Below, in pieces: positions 25,162 through 33,109 of a stretch of DNA of 64,000 bases; within the stretch, counting starts at the first letter, position 1; each line of letters starts with the position of its first letter. The notes under the pieces were generated by a model, which saw nothing but the letters and a program-made list of their open reading frames with translations, was not told where the DNA came from and searched no databases. Source of the DNA: Spirochaeta thermophila DSM 6578 (GTDB lineage: Bacteria; Spirochaetota; Spirochaetia; Winmispirales; Winmispiraceae). The stretch covers positions 2,170,001 to 2,234,000 of the forward strand of contig NC_017583.1 in the NCBI RefSeq assembly GCF_000184345.1, given 5' to 3'. Position numbers and translations under genes: made by a program.

Positions 25162-25973
25162 GGTACACTCCTCATGTGAGTAAGATCCCCCGCGTTCCGC
25201 GAGGGGCCTGTGACGGTGTCCCGCCGCGCCCTCCAGGGCATGGCGAGACAGGATGCGAGCTTCACCAGGTACACCACCACGAGGCTCGCCACCACGACCA
25301 CGAGTATGGCAGCGAACACCCGAGCGGTGGAGAAGGTCTTGTAGGCGCGGAGCATGTAGACTCCCAGACCCCGGGGTGCACCGAGCCACTCCCCGATGAC
25401 CGCACCCATGATGCTGTAGGTGGCCGAGACCGTGAGCCCCGAGAAGAGGGAAGGGAGGGCGGAGGGGAAACGGACGAGCCAAAAGGTGTACCACCATCCG
25501 GCCCTCATGGAAGTGAACAGGTCGAGGAGCTCGGGGTCCACCGAGGCGAGGCCGTCGAGGAGGCTCACGATCACCGGGAAGAAGCAGACGAGCACCACCA
25601 CCATGAGCTTGCTCGTAAGTCCGTAGCCGAACCAGATGAGGAAGAGGGGATAGAGGAATATGATGGGGATGGTCTGGGAGATCACCAGGAGGGGATAGAG
25701 GGAAGCGCGGAGGCGGGGGAAAGCGTCCAGCACGAGGGCGAGTCCCACGCCCAGGAAGACGCCCACGAGGAAGCCGCCGAGACCGGAGAGCAGGGTGGCG
25801 CCCAGGTGCGGGAGGAGGAGCGGGGCCTGGCGGACGAGTTCGACGACCACGGCGCTGGGGGCGGGGAGGAGGAAGGGGGAGACGGCACCGAGGCGGGAAG
25901 CGGCTTCCCATACGGCGAGCAGTCCCACAGTGGTGAGGAAGGGGCTACCGGTACTTCTCCAGCTTCTCCTCAA
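25158..25973 (-). CDS. ABC transporter permease, thiamine-precursor family (ThiX-like)
   Basis: A protein of 271 aa with about six helices of the BPD_transp_1 family. The loop MGAVIGEWLGAPRGLGVYML is the EAA-type ATPase contact of the SsuC/TauC/ThiX group, and SQTIPIIFLYPLFLIWFG another family segment. The first 29 bases overlap the end of the thiamine-binding-like gene. It forms the channel with the NMT1-type binding protein and the ATPase. Confidence 0.88.
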   Translation of the reverse strand: MRRSWRSTGSPFLTTVGLLAVWEAASRLGAVSPFLLPAPSAVVVELVRQAPLLLPHLGATLLSGLGGFLVGVFLGVGLALVLDAFPRLRASLYPLLVISQTIPIIFLYPLFLIWFGYGLTSKLMVVVLVCFFPVIVSLLDGLASVDPELLDLFTSMRAGWWYTFWLVRFPSALPSLFSGLTVSATYSIMGAVIGEWLGAPRGLGVYMLRAYKTFSTARVFAAILVVVVASLVVVYLVKLASCLAMPWRARRDTVTGPSRNAGDLTHMRSVP

Positions 25974-26232
25974 AGCTCACTCCCTCCGGGACATAGTCGA
26001 TCTTGATCACCGCGGCCACACGCCACGCCCCCTCCTGCTCACAGATCCGGTGCGCCTCCTTCACGATGTCGAGGAGCTCATCCATCTCGCCCTCCATCGT
26101 GGTCTCCATGGGCCCCACCACGTACCGCACCCCAGAGGACCGGATGTACTCGATCACCCGGTCCACCACCTGGTAGAGCCGATCCCGCTCTACCATGGGG
26201 AGTATCTGAAGACTCACATGCACTTTCGCCAT
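25945..26232 (-). CDS. MTH1187/YkoF-like thiamine-binding protein
   Basis: A protein of 95 aa matching the thiamine-binding (DUF77, MTH1187) family: VHVSLQILPM at the N-terminus, VRYVVGPMETTMEGEMDELL in the middle, and AHRICEQEGAWRVAAVIKID near the end. Members are small ferredoxin-like cytoplasmic proteins that bind thiamine or its pyrimidine part and often accompany thiamine ABC importers. Here it is the first gene of the importer operon and supports the substrate assignment. The ATG at 26232 follows a leaderless-type promoter; a longer ORF to 26310 would begin inside the divergent gene's promoter. No TPP riboswitch fits between promoter and ATG. Confidence 0.82.
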   Translation of the reverse strand: MAKVHVSLQILPMVERDRLYQVVDRVIEYIRSSGVRYVVGPMETTMEGEMDELLDIVKEAHRICEQEGAWRVAAVIKIDYVPEGVSFEEKLEKYR

Positions 26233-26242
26233 AGGCACCTGA

Positions 26243-26271
26243 ATATTACTTGTTTTGTCGGATTTAGTCCA
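26243..26271 (-). promoter_or_regulatory. Promoter of the thiamine-type ABC operon (leaderless type)
   Basis: On the minus strand TGGACT (26266-26271), 17-bp spacer, TAATAT (26243-26248). The -10 begins 16 bases before the ATG at 26232, leaving a leader of about 3-4 bases. Confidence 0.65.
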
Positions 26272-26300
26272 GAGAGACGCACACGGACCGGCTCCGTTGT

Positions 26301-26329
26301 TTGAAAACACCCTTCCCGCGTCTTATACT
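26301..26329 (+). promoter_or_regulatory. Promoter of the GGDEF gene (leaderless type)
   Basis: TTGAAA (26301-26306), 17-bp spacer, TATACT (26324-26329). The -10 begins 15 bases before the ATG at 26339; no ribosome-binding site is present. It stands back to back with the leaderless promoter at 26243-26271. Confidence 0.85.
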
Positions 26330-26338
26330 ATAGACGAC

Positions 26339-29300
26339 ATGTACATGATACGACAACCGGAGGCACCTTCGGCAAGAGGCATCCCCCTCTCACGCTCCCT
26401 CACCTTCAGGATCTTCACCACCCACGTGGTGAGTGTACTCCTGGTACTGGGGTTGATGATATTCATCAGCTCCCTCTTCTTCAAAAGCTTCACCACCCAG
26501 ATGGCCGAGGAGGAGGCCATCGAGGAAAGTCAGCGCCTCGTGGACACCATAGAGCAGGTGGGAAAGACACTCATACTCAATGCGCTCAAACAGGAAGTGG
26601 ACCGCGCCCTCCTCCTCGTACGGCAGACAGCCCGGCATGCGGGAGAGGGCATCGTCTCTGAAGGAGAGGCACAGAGGACGGTGCGCTCGACCCTCCGCTC
26701 ATGGAAGATCGCCCGTGAAGGCTACTTCGTGATCATCGACTCGGAGGGGAACATACTGCTCCATCCTTCCCCCGAGGTAGAGGGGACCAACCAGCTCTCC
26801 TACTGGGTCACTGCATATCAGACCCGGGTGAAGAGGGGATACCTCGAGTACGAACGACAGAATCCAGGGGAACCTGCACCGAGGAAAAAGGTACTGTACA
26901 TGGACTACTATGCCCCCTGGGACTGGATCGTGACCGCCACCGCCTACAAAGAAGAGTTCAGCGAACTCATCAACCTCACCCTCATCACCACCCTTATCTC
27001 CTCCCTCTCCGCGGATACCGGTATGCAGGTCTTCATCCTGGACGGATCTCCCGTCCCTCTCGCATCCACGGACCCCTCACCGGAAAAAGGACTCCTCCAG
27101 CAACTCGCCTCTCTTGAAGGAGATGGGGGTTTCTCTTGGAGCACGCACCATGGGGTGCGCCTGGCCCTGGCCTGGAGGACCATCCCCGACTTCAACTGGA
27201 AGGTGGTGGTGCTCCAACGTCCCATCCTGCAGGAACGGATCTACTCTTCGTTCCTCCTCTTCTCACTCGGTATCCTGGGTCTCGCCTTCATCCTCTCCCT
27301 CGGTCTCTCCATCTACTTCTACTTCTCCCTCACCCGACCGATCCTGAGGGCCATTCCCGTGCTTCGCCTCGCCACCGCAGGCAAACTCGACCTCAGGCTC
27401 ACGGAGCTGCCTCGGAACGAACTCGGCCTCCTCGGGGCTTACTTCAACACCCTCATGGACTCGCTTCAGCGCACCATGAAGGAGAAGGACTCCCTGGTGG
27501 AACGGGCCGCCTTCCTCGCCCGGTTCCCCCAGGAGAACCCCAACCCCGTGGTCTTCGTGAACGAACAAGGCAGGATCACCTATGTCAACCGGAGCGCCGC
27601 CCGCATCTTCGGGCTCCCTGAAGGGGTCTGCGACGAAGCGATCCCGCCCTCCCTCAAAGGGATGAGCCCCGAGGCGGAACCCATACTACAGGAGATCAAG
27701 GTGGGCGACCGGTGGTATTCGCTCATCGCCTCACCCAGTACCAGTCCCCGGGGCACCTTCTACTTCGGCAGGGAGACCACGCGGGAGCGGGAGTACCGCA
27801 CTTCGCTGCTCCTCTTCCGGTGGATCTTCGAACACGCCTATGAGGGTATGGTAGTCACCGACGAAGAGGGGAACATCGAGATGGTGAACCCCGCCTTCAC
27901 CGACATCACCGGCTACTCCGAGGAAGAGGCTCGGGGGAAGACCCCCCGCATCCTCAAATCCGATCACCACCCGCCCGAACTCTACGAGAGGATGTGGCAC
28001 GACCTCACGACAAAGGGGTGGTGGGCCGACGAGATATGGAACCGGAGAAAGTCGGGTGAGGTGTACCCCGAGTGGCTCTCCATCTCCCGGTTCACCGATA
28101 CCGAGGGGAAGGTCCACTACGTGGGCATCTTCCACGAGATCTCGAAGCAGAAGGAACTGGAGGAGAGATTACGCTACCTGGCCTACCACGATGCTCTCAC
28201 CGATCTCCCCAACCGGTTCCTCCTCGAGGACAGACTCGAGCGAGAGTGCGCCCGCGCACGGAGGGAGGGGAAGAAGGTAGGCCTCATCTTCGTCGACCTG
28301 GACAACTTTAAACAGGTGAACGATACCTTCGGTCACCGCACCGGAGACCTCTACCTGGTGCATGTCGCCCATCTCCTCAGAGAGGCATGCCGCGAGGTGG
28401 ACACGGTGGCACGCATCGCCGGTGACGAGTTCGTCATCATGCTCCCCGGTCTGGCCCAGAAGGCCTTCGCACTCTCGGTGCTCGAACGCATCTTCAGGGG
28501 CCTTCGGGAGCAACCCTTCCAGCACGAGAACACCACCTTGGAAGTATCGCTCAGTGCAGGACTCGCCTTCTTCCCGGACGACGGTGGAAGCGCCTCGGAG
28601 ATCCTCTCGAGGGCCGACATCGCCCTCTACCGGGCGAAGCGACAAGGCAAGAACCAGTACGCAATCTTCCAGAGAGAAGACCAAAAGGTCATCGAGGAAC
28701 AACTCGGCCGGTACGACCTCCTCAGGAAGGCGCTCGCGGGAAGAACGGTGAAGATCGACTGGGAACCCTGGGAGAACCGAAGCGGACGCATCGCCTATCT
28801 CGAGGCACTCCTCTCTTGCGGGAAGGACCCCACCCTCGAGCCCGGAGCGATACTCACCATGGCCGAAGAGGTGAACCTGGGGGGAACGGTGGGCGAGCTC
28901 ATCGTGGAAGGTATGGCCACCCTCCTCCACGGAGCCAGGAAAAGGGCCATCCCCCCGGGCACCATCCCACCCCTGGTCGCCCGAATCCCCTCCTCCCTCC
29001 TCTTCGATCACTCATTCCTCTCCACGCTCAGGGACATGGGGGAAGCCTACGAACTCCCTCCCGGACACCTGATACTCCTCCTCCCCTTCCGCTCAGGCAT
29101 GCTCCCCGAACACCTCATACGCGCGGTGGAGGAAGTACGGACCATGGGCTTCACCGTGGGCCCCCCCGGCCCTTGGATCCCTCTCGATCCGAGGGACGAA
29201 GCCATCCATCTCCCCTTCGTCCTCCTCCCCTATCGCCGTCTCCTTGCCTTCAGAAACGAGGTGGAAGGGAGCGAGTCCTCCCTCAAGGCCCTCATACACC

Positions 29301-29479
29301 TCATGCGGTACAGGAACCAGAAGGTGGTGGTGGAAGGAGTGGACGACGAAGGAGGTCTCTCCTGGATATGGGAACTGGGAGCCGACCTGGCCGCAGGCCC
29401 CGGGGTACACGGCAGGCTCCCTGCAGAGCAGGTCCTCCCGCTCCTCAGGGAGCACCTCGAGGAAAAGGGAGAGCCCTAG
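26339..29479 (+). CDS. Membrane sensor: Cache, HAMP, two PAS, GGDEF and degenerate EAL domain
   Basis: A protein of 1046 aa. Order: transmembrane helix (about 22-48); periplasmic Cache-like sensor with GYFVIIDSEGNILLHPSPEVEGTN (128-150) to about 300; second helix (302-330); HAMP (331-385); PAS (about 395-480); PAS-PAC (about 490-605, VVTDEEGNIEMVNPAF); GGDEF domain (about 610-780). The active site reads AGDEF (694-698), acceptable for a cyclase, with an RxxD product-inhibition site at 685-688. The last 250 residues are EAL-like: the EAL triplet survives (LEALL, E822) and the end VVVEGVDDEGGLSWIWELGAD fits, but the DDFGTG loop and its lysine are replaced by a Pro-rich stretch. It should make c-di-GMP and probably bind, not degrade, it. 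The start at 26339 is set by the promoter. Confidence 0.85.
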   Translation: MYMIRQPEAPSARGIPLSRSLTFRIFTTHVVSVLLVLGLMIFISSLFFKSFTTQMAEEEAIEESQRLVDTIEQVGKTLILNALKQEVDRALLLVRQTARHAGEGIVSEGEAQRTVRSTLRSWKIAREGYFVIIDSEGNILLHPSPEVEGTNQLSYWVTAYQTRVKRGYLEYERQNPGEPAPRKKVLYMDYYAPWDWIVTATAYKEEFSELINLTLITTLISSLSADTGMQVFILDGSPVPLASTDPSPEKGLLQQLASLEGDGGFSWSTHHGVRLALAWRTIPDFNWKVVVLQRPILQERIYSSFLLFSLGILGLAFILSLGLSIYFYFSLTRPILRAIPVLRLATAGKLDLRLTELPRNELGLLGAYFNTLMDSLQRTMKEKDSLVERAAFLARFPQENPNPVVFVNEQGRITYVNRSAARIFGLPEGVCDEAIPPSLKGMSPEAEPILQEIKVGDRWYSLIASPSTSPRGTFYFGRETTREREYRTSLLLFRWIFEHAYEGMVVTDEEGNIEMVNPAFTDITGYSEEEARGKTPRILKSDHHPPELYERMWHDLTTKGWWADEIWNRRKSGEVYPEWLSISRFTDTEGKVHYVGIFHEISKQKELEERLRYLAYHDALTDLPNRFLLEDRLERECARARREGKKVGLIFVDLDNFKQVNDTFGHRTGDLYLVHVAHLLREACREVDTVARIAGDEFVIMLPGLAQKAFALSVLERIFRGLREQPFQHENTTLEVSLSAGLAFFPDDGGSASEILSRADIALYRAKRQGKNQYAIFQREDQKVIEEQLGRYDLLRKALAGRTVKIDWEPWENRSGRIAYLEALLSCGKDPTLEPGAILTMAEEVNLGGTVGELIVEGMATLLHGARKRAIPPGTIPPLVARIPSSLLFDHSFLSTLRDMGEAYELPPGHLILLLPFRSGMLPEHLIRAVEEVRTMGFTVGPPGPWIPLDPRDEAIHLPFVLLPYRRLLAFRNEVEGSESSLKALIHLMRYRNQKVVVEGVDDEGGLSWIWELGADLAAGPGVHGRLPAEQVLPLLREHLEEKGEP

Positions 29480-29497
29480 GCCGAAAAAGGAGGGCCC

Positions 29498-30622
29498 CTA
29501 GCCCCCCAGGTGATCGAGCACGATGAGAAGGGCCCGGCGCACCGGCTCGGCAGCACCCCAGAGGAGCTGATCGCCCACCGTGAAGGCGGTGAGGAACTCA
29601 GGCCCCATCTTCATGAAGCGTACCCGACCCACAGTCACGGTGAGGGTGCCGGAGACCGCCGCAGGGGTGAGTTCCTTCATGGTCACCTCCCGGTCGTTGG
29701 GCACGAGTTTCGTCCACTCGCTCGATGAGGCGATGATCTCCTCGGCATCCTTGAGGGAGATACGCTTTTTGAGCTTTATGGTGAGGGCCTGACTGTGGCT
29801 CCGCATGGCCCCGATCCGCACGCAGATGCCGTCCACCGGCACAGGGTTACCCTGTCTCCCCAGGATCTTGTTCGTCTCGGCAAAGCCCTTCCACTCTTCC
29901 CTCGTCTGCCCCTCTTCCACAGGTCGATCGATCCAGGGAATGAGGCTCCCTGCGAGCGGCACACCGAACTCCCGAACCGGGAACTCTGCGCTCCTCATCA
30001 CCTCCGTGACCCTGCGATCGATCTCCAGTATGCTGGAGGCGGGATCCTCGAGGAGATCGTGGGCCGCATCACCCAGCTCCTTCATCTGAGCGAGGAGCTC
30101 GCGCATGTGGCGGGCCCCCGCCCCTGAGGCGGCCTGGTAGGTCATGGAGGAGAGCCACTCCACCAGATCCTCTCGGAAAAGCCCGCCTATCGCCATGAGC
30201 ATGAGGCTCACCGTGCAGTTGCCGCCGATGTAGTTCTTGATCCCCCTGGAGAGGGCCTCGTCGATGACGTGACGATTCACCGGATCGAGCACGATGACCG
30301 CATCCTGTTCCATACGGAGGGTGGATGCTGCGTCGATCCAGTATCCCTTCCATCCCTCTGAGCGGAGCCTGGGGTACACTTCTTTGGTGTAATCGCCCCC
30401 CTGACAGGAGACGAGGATATCACACGAGGCGAGCACCTTCGTATCATACGCGTCTTTGAGCACGCCTGTCTCAAACCCCAGGTCGGGCCCCTTCTGTCCG
30501 GCCTGTGACGTGGAGAAAAACACCGGCTCGAACCGACCGGAAAAGTCGTGCTCCTCTCTCATGCGCTGCATGAGGACCGAGCCCACCATGCCGCGCCAAC
30601 CGATGAACCCTACCCTGGCCAT
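29498..30622 (-). CDS. asd: Aspartate-semialdehyde dehydrogenase
   Basis: A protein of 374 aa of the Gram-negative Asd type. [17 protein letters not shown] is the NADP-binding loop, [12 protein letters not shown] carries the catalytic Cys136, and [16 protein letters not shown] the catalytic histidine. It reduces aspartyl phosphate to aspartate semialdehyde for lysine/diaminopimelate, threonine and methionine synthesis. It is monocistronic, with a leaderless-type promoter. The convergent GGDEF gene ends 18 bases away. Confidence 0.96.
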   Translation of the reverse strand: MARVGFIGWRGMVGSVLMQRMREEHDFSGRFEPVFFSTSQAGQKGPDLGFETGVLKDAYDTKVLASCDILVSCQGGDYTKEVYPRLRSEGWKGYWIDAASTLRMEQDAVIVLDPVNRHVIDEALSRGIKNYIGGNCTVSLMLMAIGGLFREDLVEWLSSMTYQAASGAGARHMRELLAQMKELGDAAHDLLEDPASSILEIDRRVTEVMRSAEFPVREFGVPLAGSLIPWIDRPVEEGQTREEWKGFAETNKILGRQGNPVPVDGICVRIGAMRSHSQALTIKLKKRISLKDAEEIIASSSEWTKLVPNDREVTMKELTPAAVSGTLTVTVGRVRFMKMGPEFLTAFTVGDQLLWGAAEPVRRALLIVLDHLGG

Positions 30623-30628
30623 GGCCTG

Positions 30629-30657
30629 AGCATACCAGAGCCATCGGCTTGTATCAA
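30629..30657 (-). promoter_or_regulatory. asd promoter (leaderless type)
   Basis: On the minus strand TTGATA (30652-30657), 17-bp spacer, TATGCT (30629-30634), then six bases and the ATG at 30622. Transcription should start on or next to the A of the ATG. Confidence 0.8.
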
Positions 30658-30667
30658 CTGCCGCTCC

Positions 30668-32362
30668 CTAACGGGGTGGAAGGATGACCACGTGGGTGAT
30701 CACCCCCTGCGGCACCGTGAGATGGAAGGTCTTTTTTCCTGTGAACGAGCGTGCGGCCGCGTAGAACACATTGGATGCGGCGGAAAGCTCGCCCAGGGGA
30801 TCTTCACCCTCATACACCACAGGACCCGGCTCTGAAATCACCTCGCCGTCCTCGGTCCTGCGGTAATACCTGAAAAAGTCGATGGAACCCAGACGATACT
30901 CGGTCCCCCCAAGGGTAGAAGTGAACCACGTACCTGTATTGTAGCGGTATCCCTCCGGCATGTCCGTGCGGTCGGAGGTGAGCACGGCGACCGCCCACTG
31001 GGCCACCAGGTCGGCCATGGTGGTGTAGACCCCACCCGCCTCCTGTACGGCCTTTTCCACCGCATCCTTTCCCCCGTACGGGCTCTGCACCACCCGCCGG
31101 AGGAAGAAAGCCCCACCGAAGTTACGCACCGTCCAGGCCCCGAAGGCATAGGTGGTCGCATAGTCGAGCAGGTCGAAACCCTCGGTCTTCATGAGGGGCA
31201 GGTAGGTGTACTGGTTGTAGTAGGGGATCCGCCCTCCGGTATTGCCGGGATCGCCGGGTCCTCCCACCTGTGGGTCCACTCCGCGGGGCCCCTCCACTCC
31301 CACCTTGTCCGCGAGGAGGTCCTCCGCCACCTGACTGCACATCTCGTTGAGCCACACCTCGGAGATCCCGCCACGGAGCACGGTCTTCTGATAGAAGTTG
31401 ATCATGTGCTGGAACTCGTGGACCAGGGTGGAGAAGACGATCTTCGGCCACTCGTCGGAAGGAGTCCACATCCCGTCGCCGCCGTCGTTCGCGTACATGG
31501 GTGCGTCGATGGTGAACATGACCCGCTCGTTCGAGACAGGACTCTCACCGTACTGCTGGAGGTACTCGTTTTTGAACTGATGGATCGCGGCGAAGTAGCC
31601 CACGATTCCTCCCTCGGTACTCCCGTCATTCCCTATATCGGTAAGGAAGATGGTGATACCCCCGTCGAAGGGAATGAGATCCACGTAAGGGTGGCCCCCC
31701 CACTCAGGCCCCAGTATGGTCGTGAGCCAGTCGTAGATGTCATTATCGAGCCCCGATGAGAGGAAACGAGCGGCGAGCTCGTCCACCATCGCTTGGGTGA
31801 TGGTGCCCCACTGGTCGTCGGCCACCCAGATGGAGAGGGTGCGGAGTCCCTGTGGCGTATCCTCCGTCCCTACATAGCGACAGGTCGCGCTCACCGATCG
31901 GATCGTGTCCGCCACATCGTAGAAGGCATCCGTCTCGCCCACGGTATCGGCCCGCATCTCGGAAGGGGTGAGGGCCGCACGCGGGAGCGTCCGCCTCGTG
32001 CCCCGGGACAGGAGGAGCCGGGCGAGGCGGGCGTTCTCGTTGGCGATACGTGCCTCGATGGACGCCGGCTCGGGGAACACCGCAGGAAGCCTCAGCGCCC
32101 CGGGCTGGGGAAGCCGAACCCCATCCACCATGAGCGGAGCCACACTCACCACCTGGGCGCCGGAGTAGGAAGGAGCTGCGGAGAAGACGAAGTACACATC
32201 CCTCGGCTCCTCGAGCGCCACCGTGTAATCAAAACTTCCTGAGGAGGAGAGCCGCACGATACCCGCATGGCTTGCCAGTGGCTCGGTCTCGGGGAAGAAA
32301 AAGGAGCAGGAAAGGGAGACCCCCATGAGGAGTCCCACGGAGAGCCAGAGCATCCTCTTCAT
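30668..32362 (-). CDS. Lipoprotein zinc metallopeptidase, M30 (hyicolysin)-like
   Basis: A protein of 564 aa with a lipoprotein-like signal (hydrophobic 5-18, Cys19 in SLSC, a relaxed spirochaetal lipobox). TLVHEFQHMINF holds the HExxH zinc motif (H315, E316, H319). WLNEMCSQVAED (E340 and neighbours), about 20 residues further on, offers the third ligand in gluzincin fashion. The region IFLTDIGNDGSTEGGIVGYF before it also occurs in M30 peptidases. It is probably surface- or periplasm-exposed and degrades protein. It is translationally coupled (ATGA) to the beta-barrel gene before it and ends shortly before the asd promoter. The M30 assignment rests on motif order, not on an alignment. Confidence 0.72.
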   Translation of the reverse strand: MKRMLWLSVGLLMGVSLSCSFFFPETEPLASHAGIVRLSSSGSFDYTVALEEPRDVYFVFSAAPSYSGAQVVSVAPLMVDGVRLPQPGALRLPAVFPEPASIEARIANENARLARLLLSRGTRRTLPRAALTPSEMRADTVGETDAFYDVADTIRSVSATCRYVGTEDTPQGLRTLSIWVADDQWGTITQAMVDELAARFLSSGLDNDIYDWLTTILGPEWGGHPYVDLIPFDGGITIFLTDIGNDGSTEGGIVGYFAAIHQFKNEYLQQYGESPVSNERVMFTIDAPMYANDGGDGMWTPSDEWPKIVFSTLVHEFQHMINFYQKTVLRGGISEVWLNEMCSQVAEDLLADKVGVEGPRGVDPQVGGPGDPGNTGGRIPYYNQYTYLPLMKTEGFDLLDYATTYAFGAWTVRNFGGAFFLRRVVQSPYGGKDAVEKAVQEAGGVYTTMADLVAQWAVAVLTSDRTDMPEGYRYNTGTWFTSTLGGTEYRLGSIDFFRYYRRTEDGEVISEPGPVVYEGEDPLGELSAASNVFYAAARSFTGKKTFHLTVPQGVITHVVILPPR

Positions 32363-33030
32363 GAGTCACCCTCCGATTCGAGTGCCGCGGAGAGGCGGGC
32401 GCCACAGAGGGCCCGCCAGGCAGCACTCGTCCCGCCATCCCACCAGAGGAGCGCGAGGTGACCTGCGAAGAATGCCTCCAGGGACCACCGGCCATGAAGC
32501 GGAAATCTCCAACCGACCTCCACCCCACCCCAAGGAAAGAGGCGCGAACCCTCGACCTCGTGGGAGGCCGTCACCTCCACGTCCTCCCACCGGGAAGTGG
32601 TCACCACGGAGCCGGGGAGGAGGCCTGCACCCAGCCCCCCTCCGAAGAACCAACCCTCACCCTGTTGCGAGAAATAGTAGGCAACCCTGAGGCCCACCTC
32701 CAGGGCGAGCGACTCTATCGTGGAGAGCGAGGAGGGCAACTCACCGTCCCTCAGGGAGAGGGAACCGGACCACACCCCCACCCCCAGGAGTCCCCCCATG
32801 GAGAGCCCCGAAAGAGCCCACGATTCCATCCCCACGGCCCCATACCACGCAGGGGAAAAGGCGGGAGATACTTCCTGCCCAAGGCTCTCGGCACGTGCGA
32901 CCTCGGTCTTTGCCCAGAAACCACCCCATCCTCCTGTTCCACCTGCAGCCGACACGTCGAGGGAAAAGGAAACGAGGGACATGCTGGAGAGAAGGATCAC
33001 AATGGAAACGCACACCCCACGACGATTCAT
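32359..33030 (-). CDS. Predicted secreted/outer-membrane beta-barrel protein, coupled to the metallopeptidase
   Basis: A protein of 223 aa with a signal peptide (about residues 8-28, ending SAAG). The rest is alternating Gly-, Trp- and Leu-rich strands (GMESWALSGLSMGGLLGVGVW, FFGGGLGAGLLPG) that suggest a small outer-membrane barrel of eight to ten strands. I do not recognise the family. The stop overlaps the metallopeptidase start by 4 bases, so the two proteins are made together. A joint role, for example a barrel that displays or exports the peptidase, is inference. Confidence 0.6.
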   Translation of the reverse strand: MNRRGVCVSIVILLSSMSLVSFSLDVSAAGGTGGWGGFWAKTEVARAESLGQEVSPAFSPAWYGAVGMESWALSGLSMGGLLGVGVWSGSLSLRDGELPSSLSTIESLALEVGLRVAYYFSQQGEGWFFGGGLGAGLLPGSVVTTSRWEDVEVTASHEVEGSRLFPWGGVEVGWRFPLHGRWSLEAFFAGHLALLWWDGGTSAAWRALCGARLSAALESEGDS

Positions 33031-33039
33031 TGTCCCACC

Positions 33040-33068
33040 ATCCTACACGGTCTTTTGCCTCACGTAAA
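33040..33068 (-). promoter_or_regulatory. Promoter of the barrel-metallopeptidase operon (leaderless type)
   Basis: On the minus strand TTTACG (33063-33068), 17-bp spacer, TAGGAT (33040-33045). The -10 begins 15 bases before the ATG at 33030. The -35 box overlaps the T-rich tail of the terminator of the upstream gene. Confidence 0.55.
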
Positions 33069-33094
33069 GGGAAAAGGGCCGCCGAAGCGGCCCT
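33068..33094 (-). terminator. Intrinsic terminator of the low-GC outer-membrane protein gene
   Basis: On the minus strand AGGGCCGC and GCGGCCCT form a perfect 8-bp stem closed by a TTCG tetraloop and followed by TTTCCCTTTA. It begins 16 bases after the stop at 33110. It is the only textbook intrinsic terminator I found in the window. Confidence 0.85.
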
Positions 33095-33109
33095 CTTTGG
33101 TCACCCCCA

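Noticed and set aside
26255-26338. N-terminal extension of the GGDEF protein to 26255
   Set aside because: The extension runs through the -35 and -10 boxes; the promoter places the start at 26339.
26233-26338. TPP riboswitch before the thiamine-type operon
   Set aside because: No conserved CTGAGA or ACCTGA-type blocks are present and the leader is only a few bases long; none was seen in the 24.03-24.18 kb spacer either.
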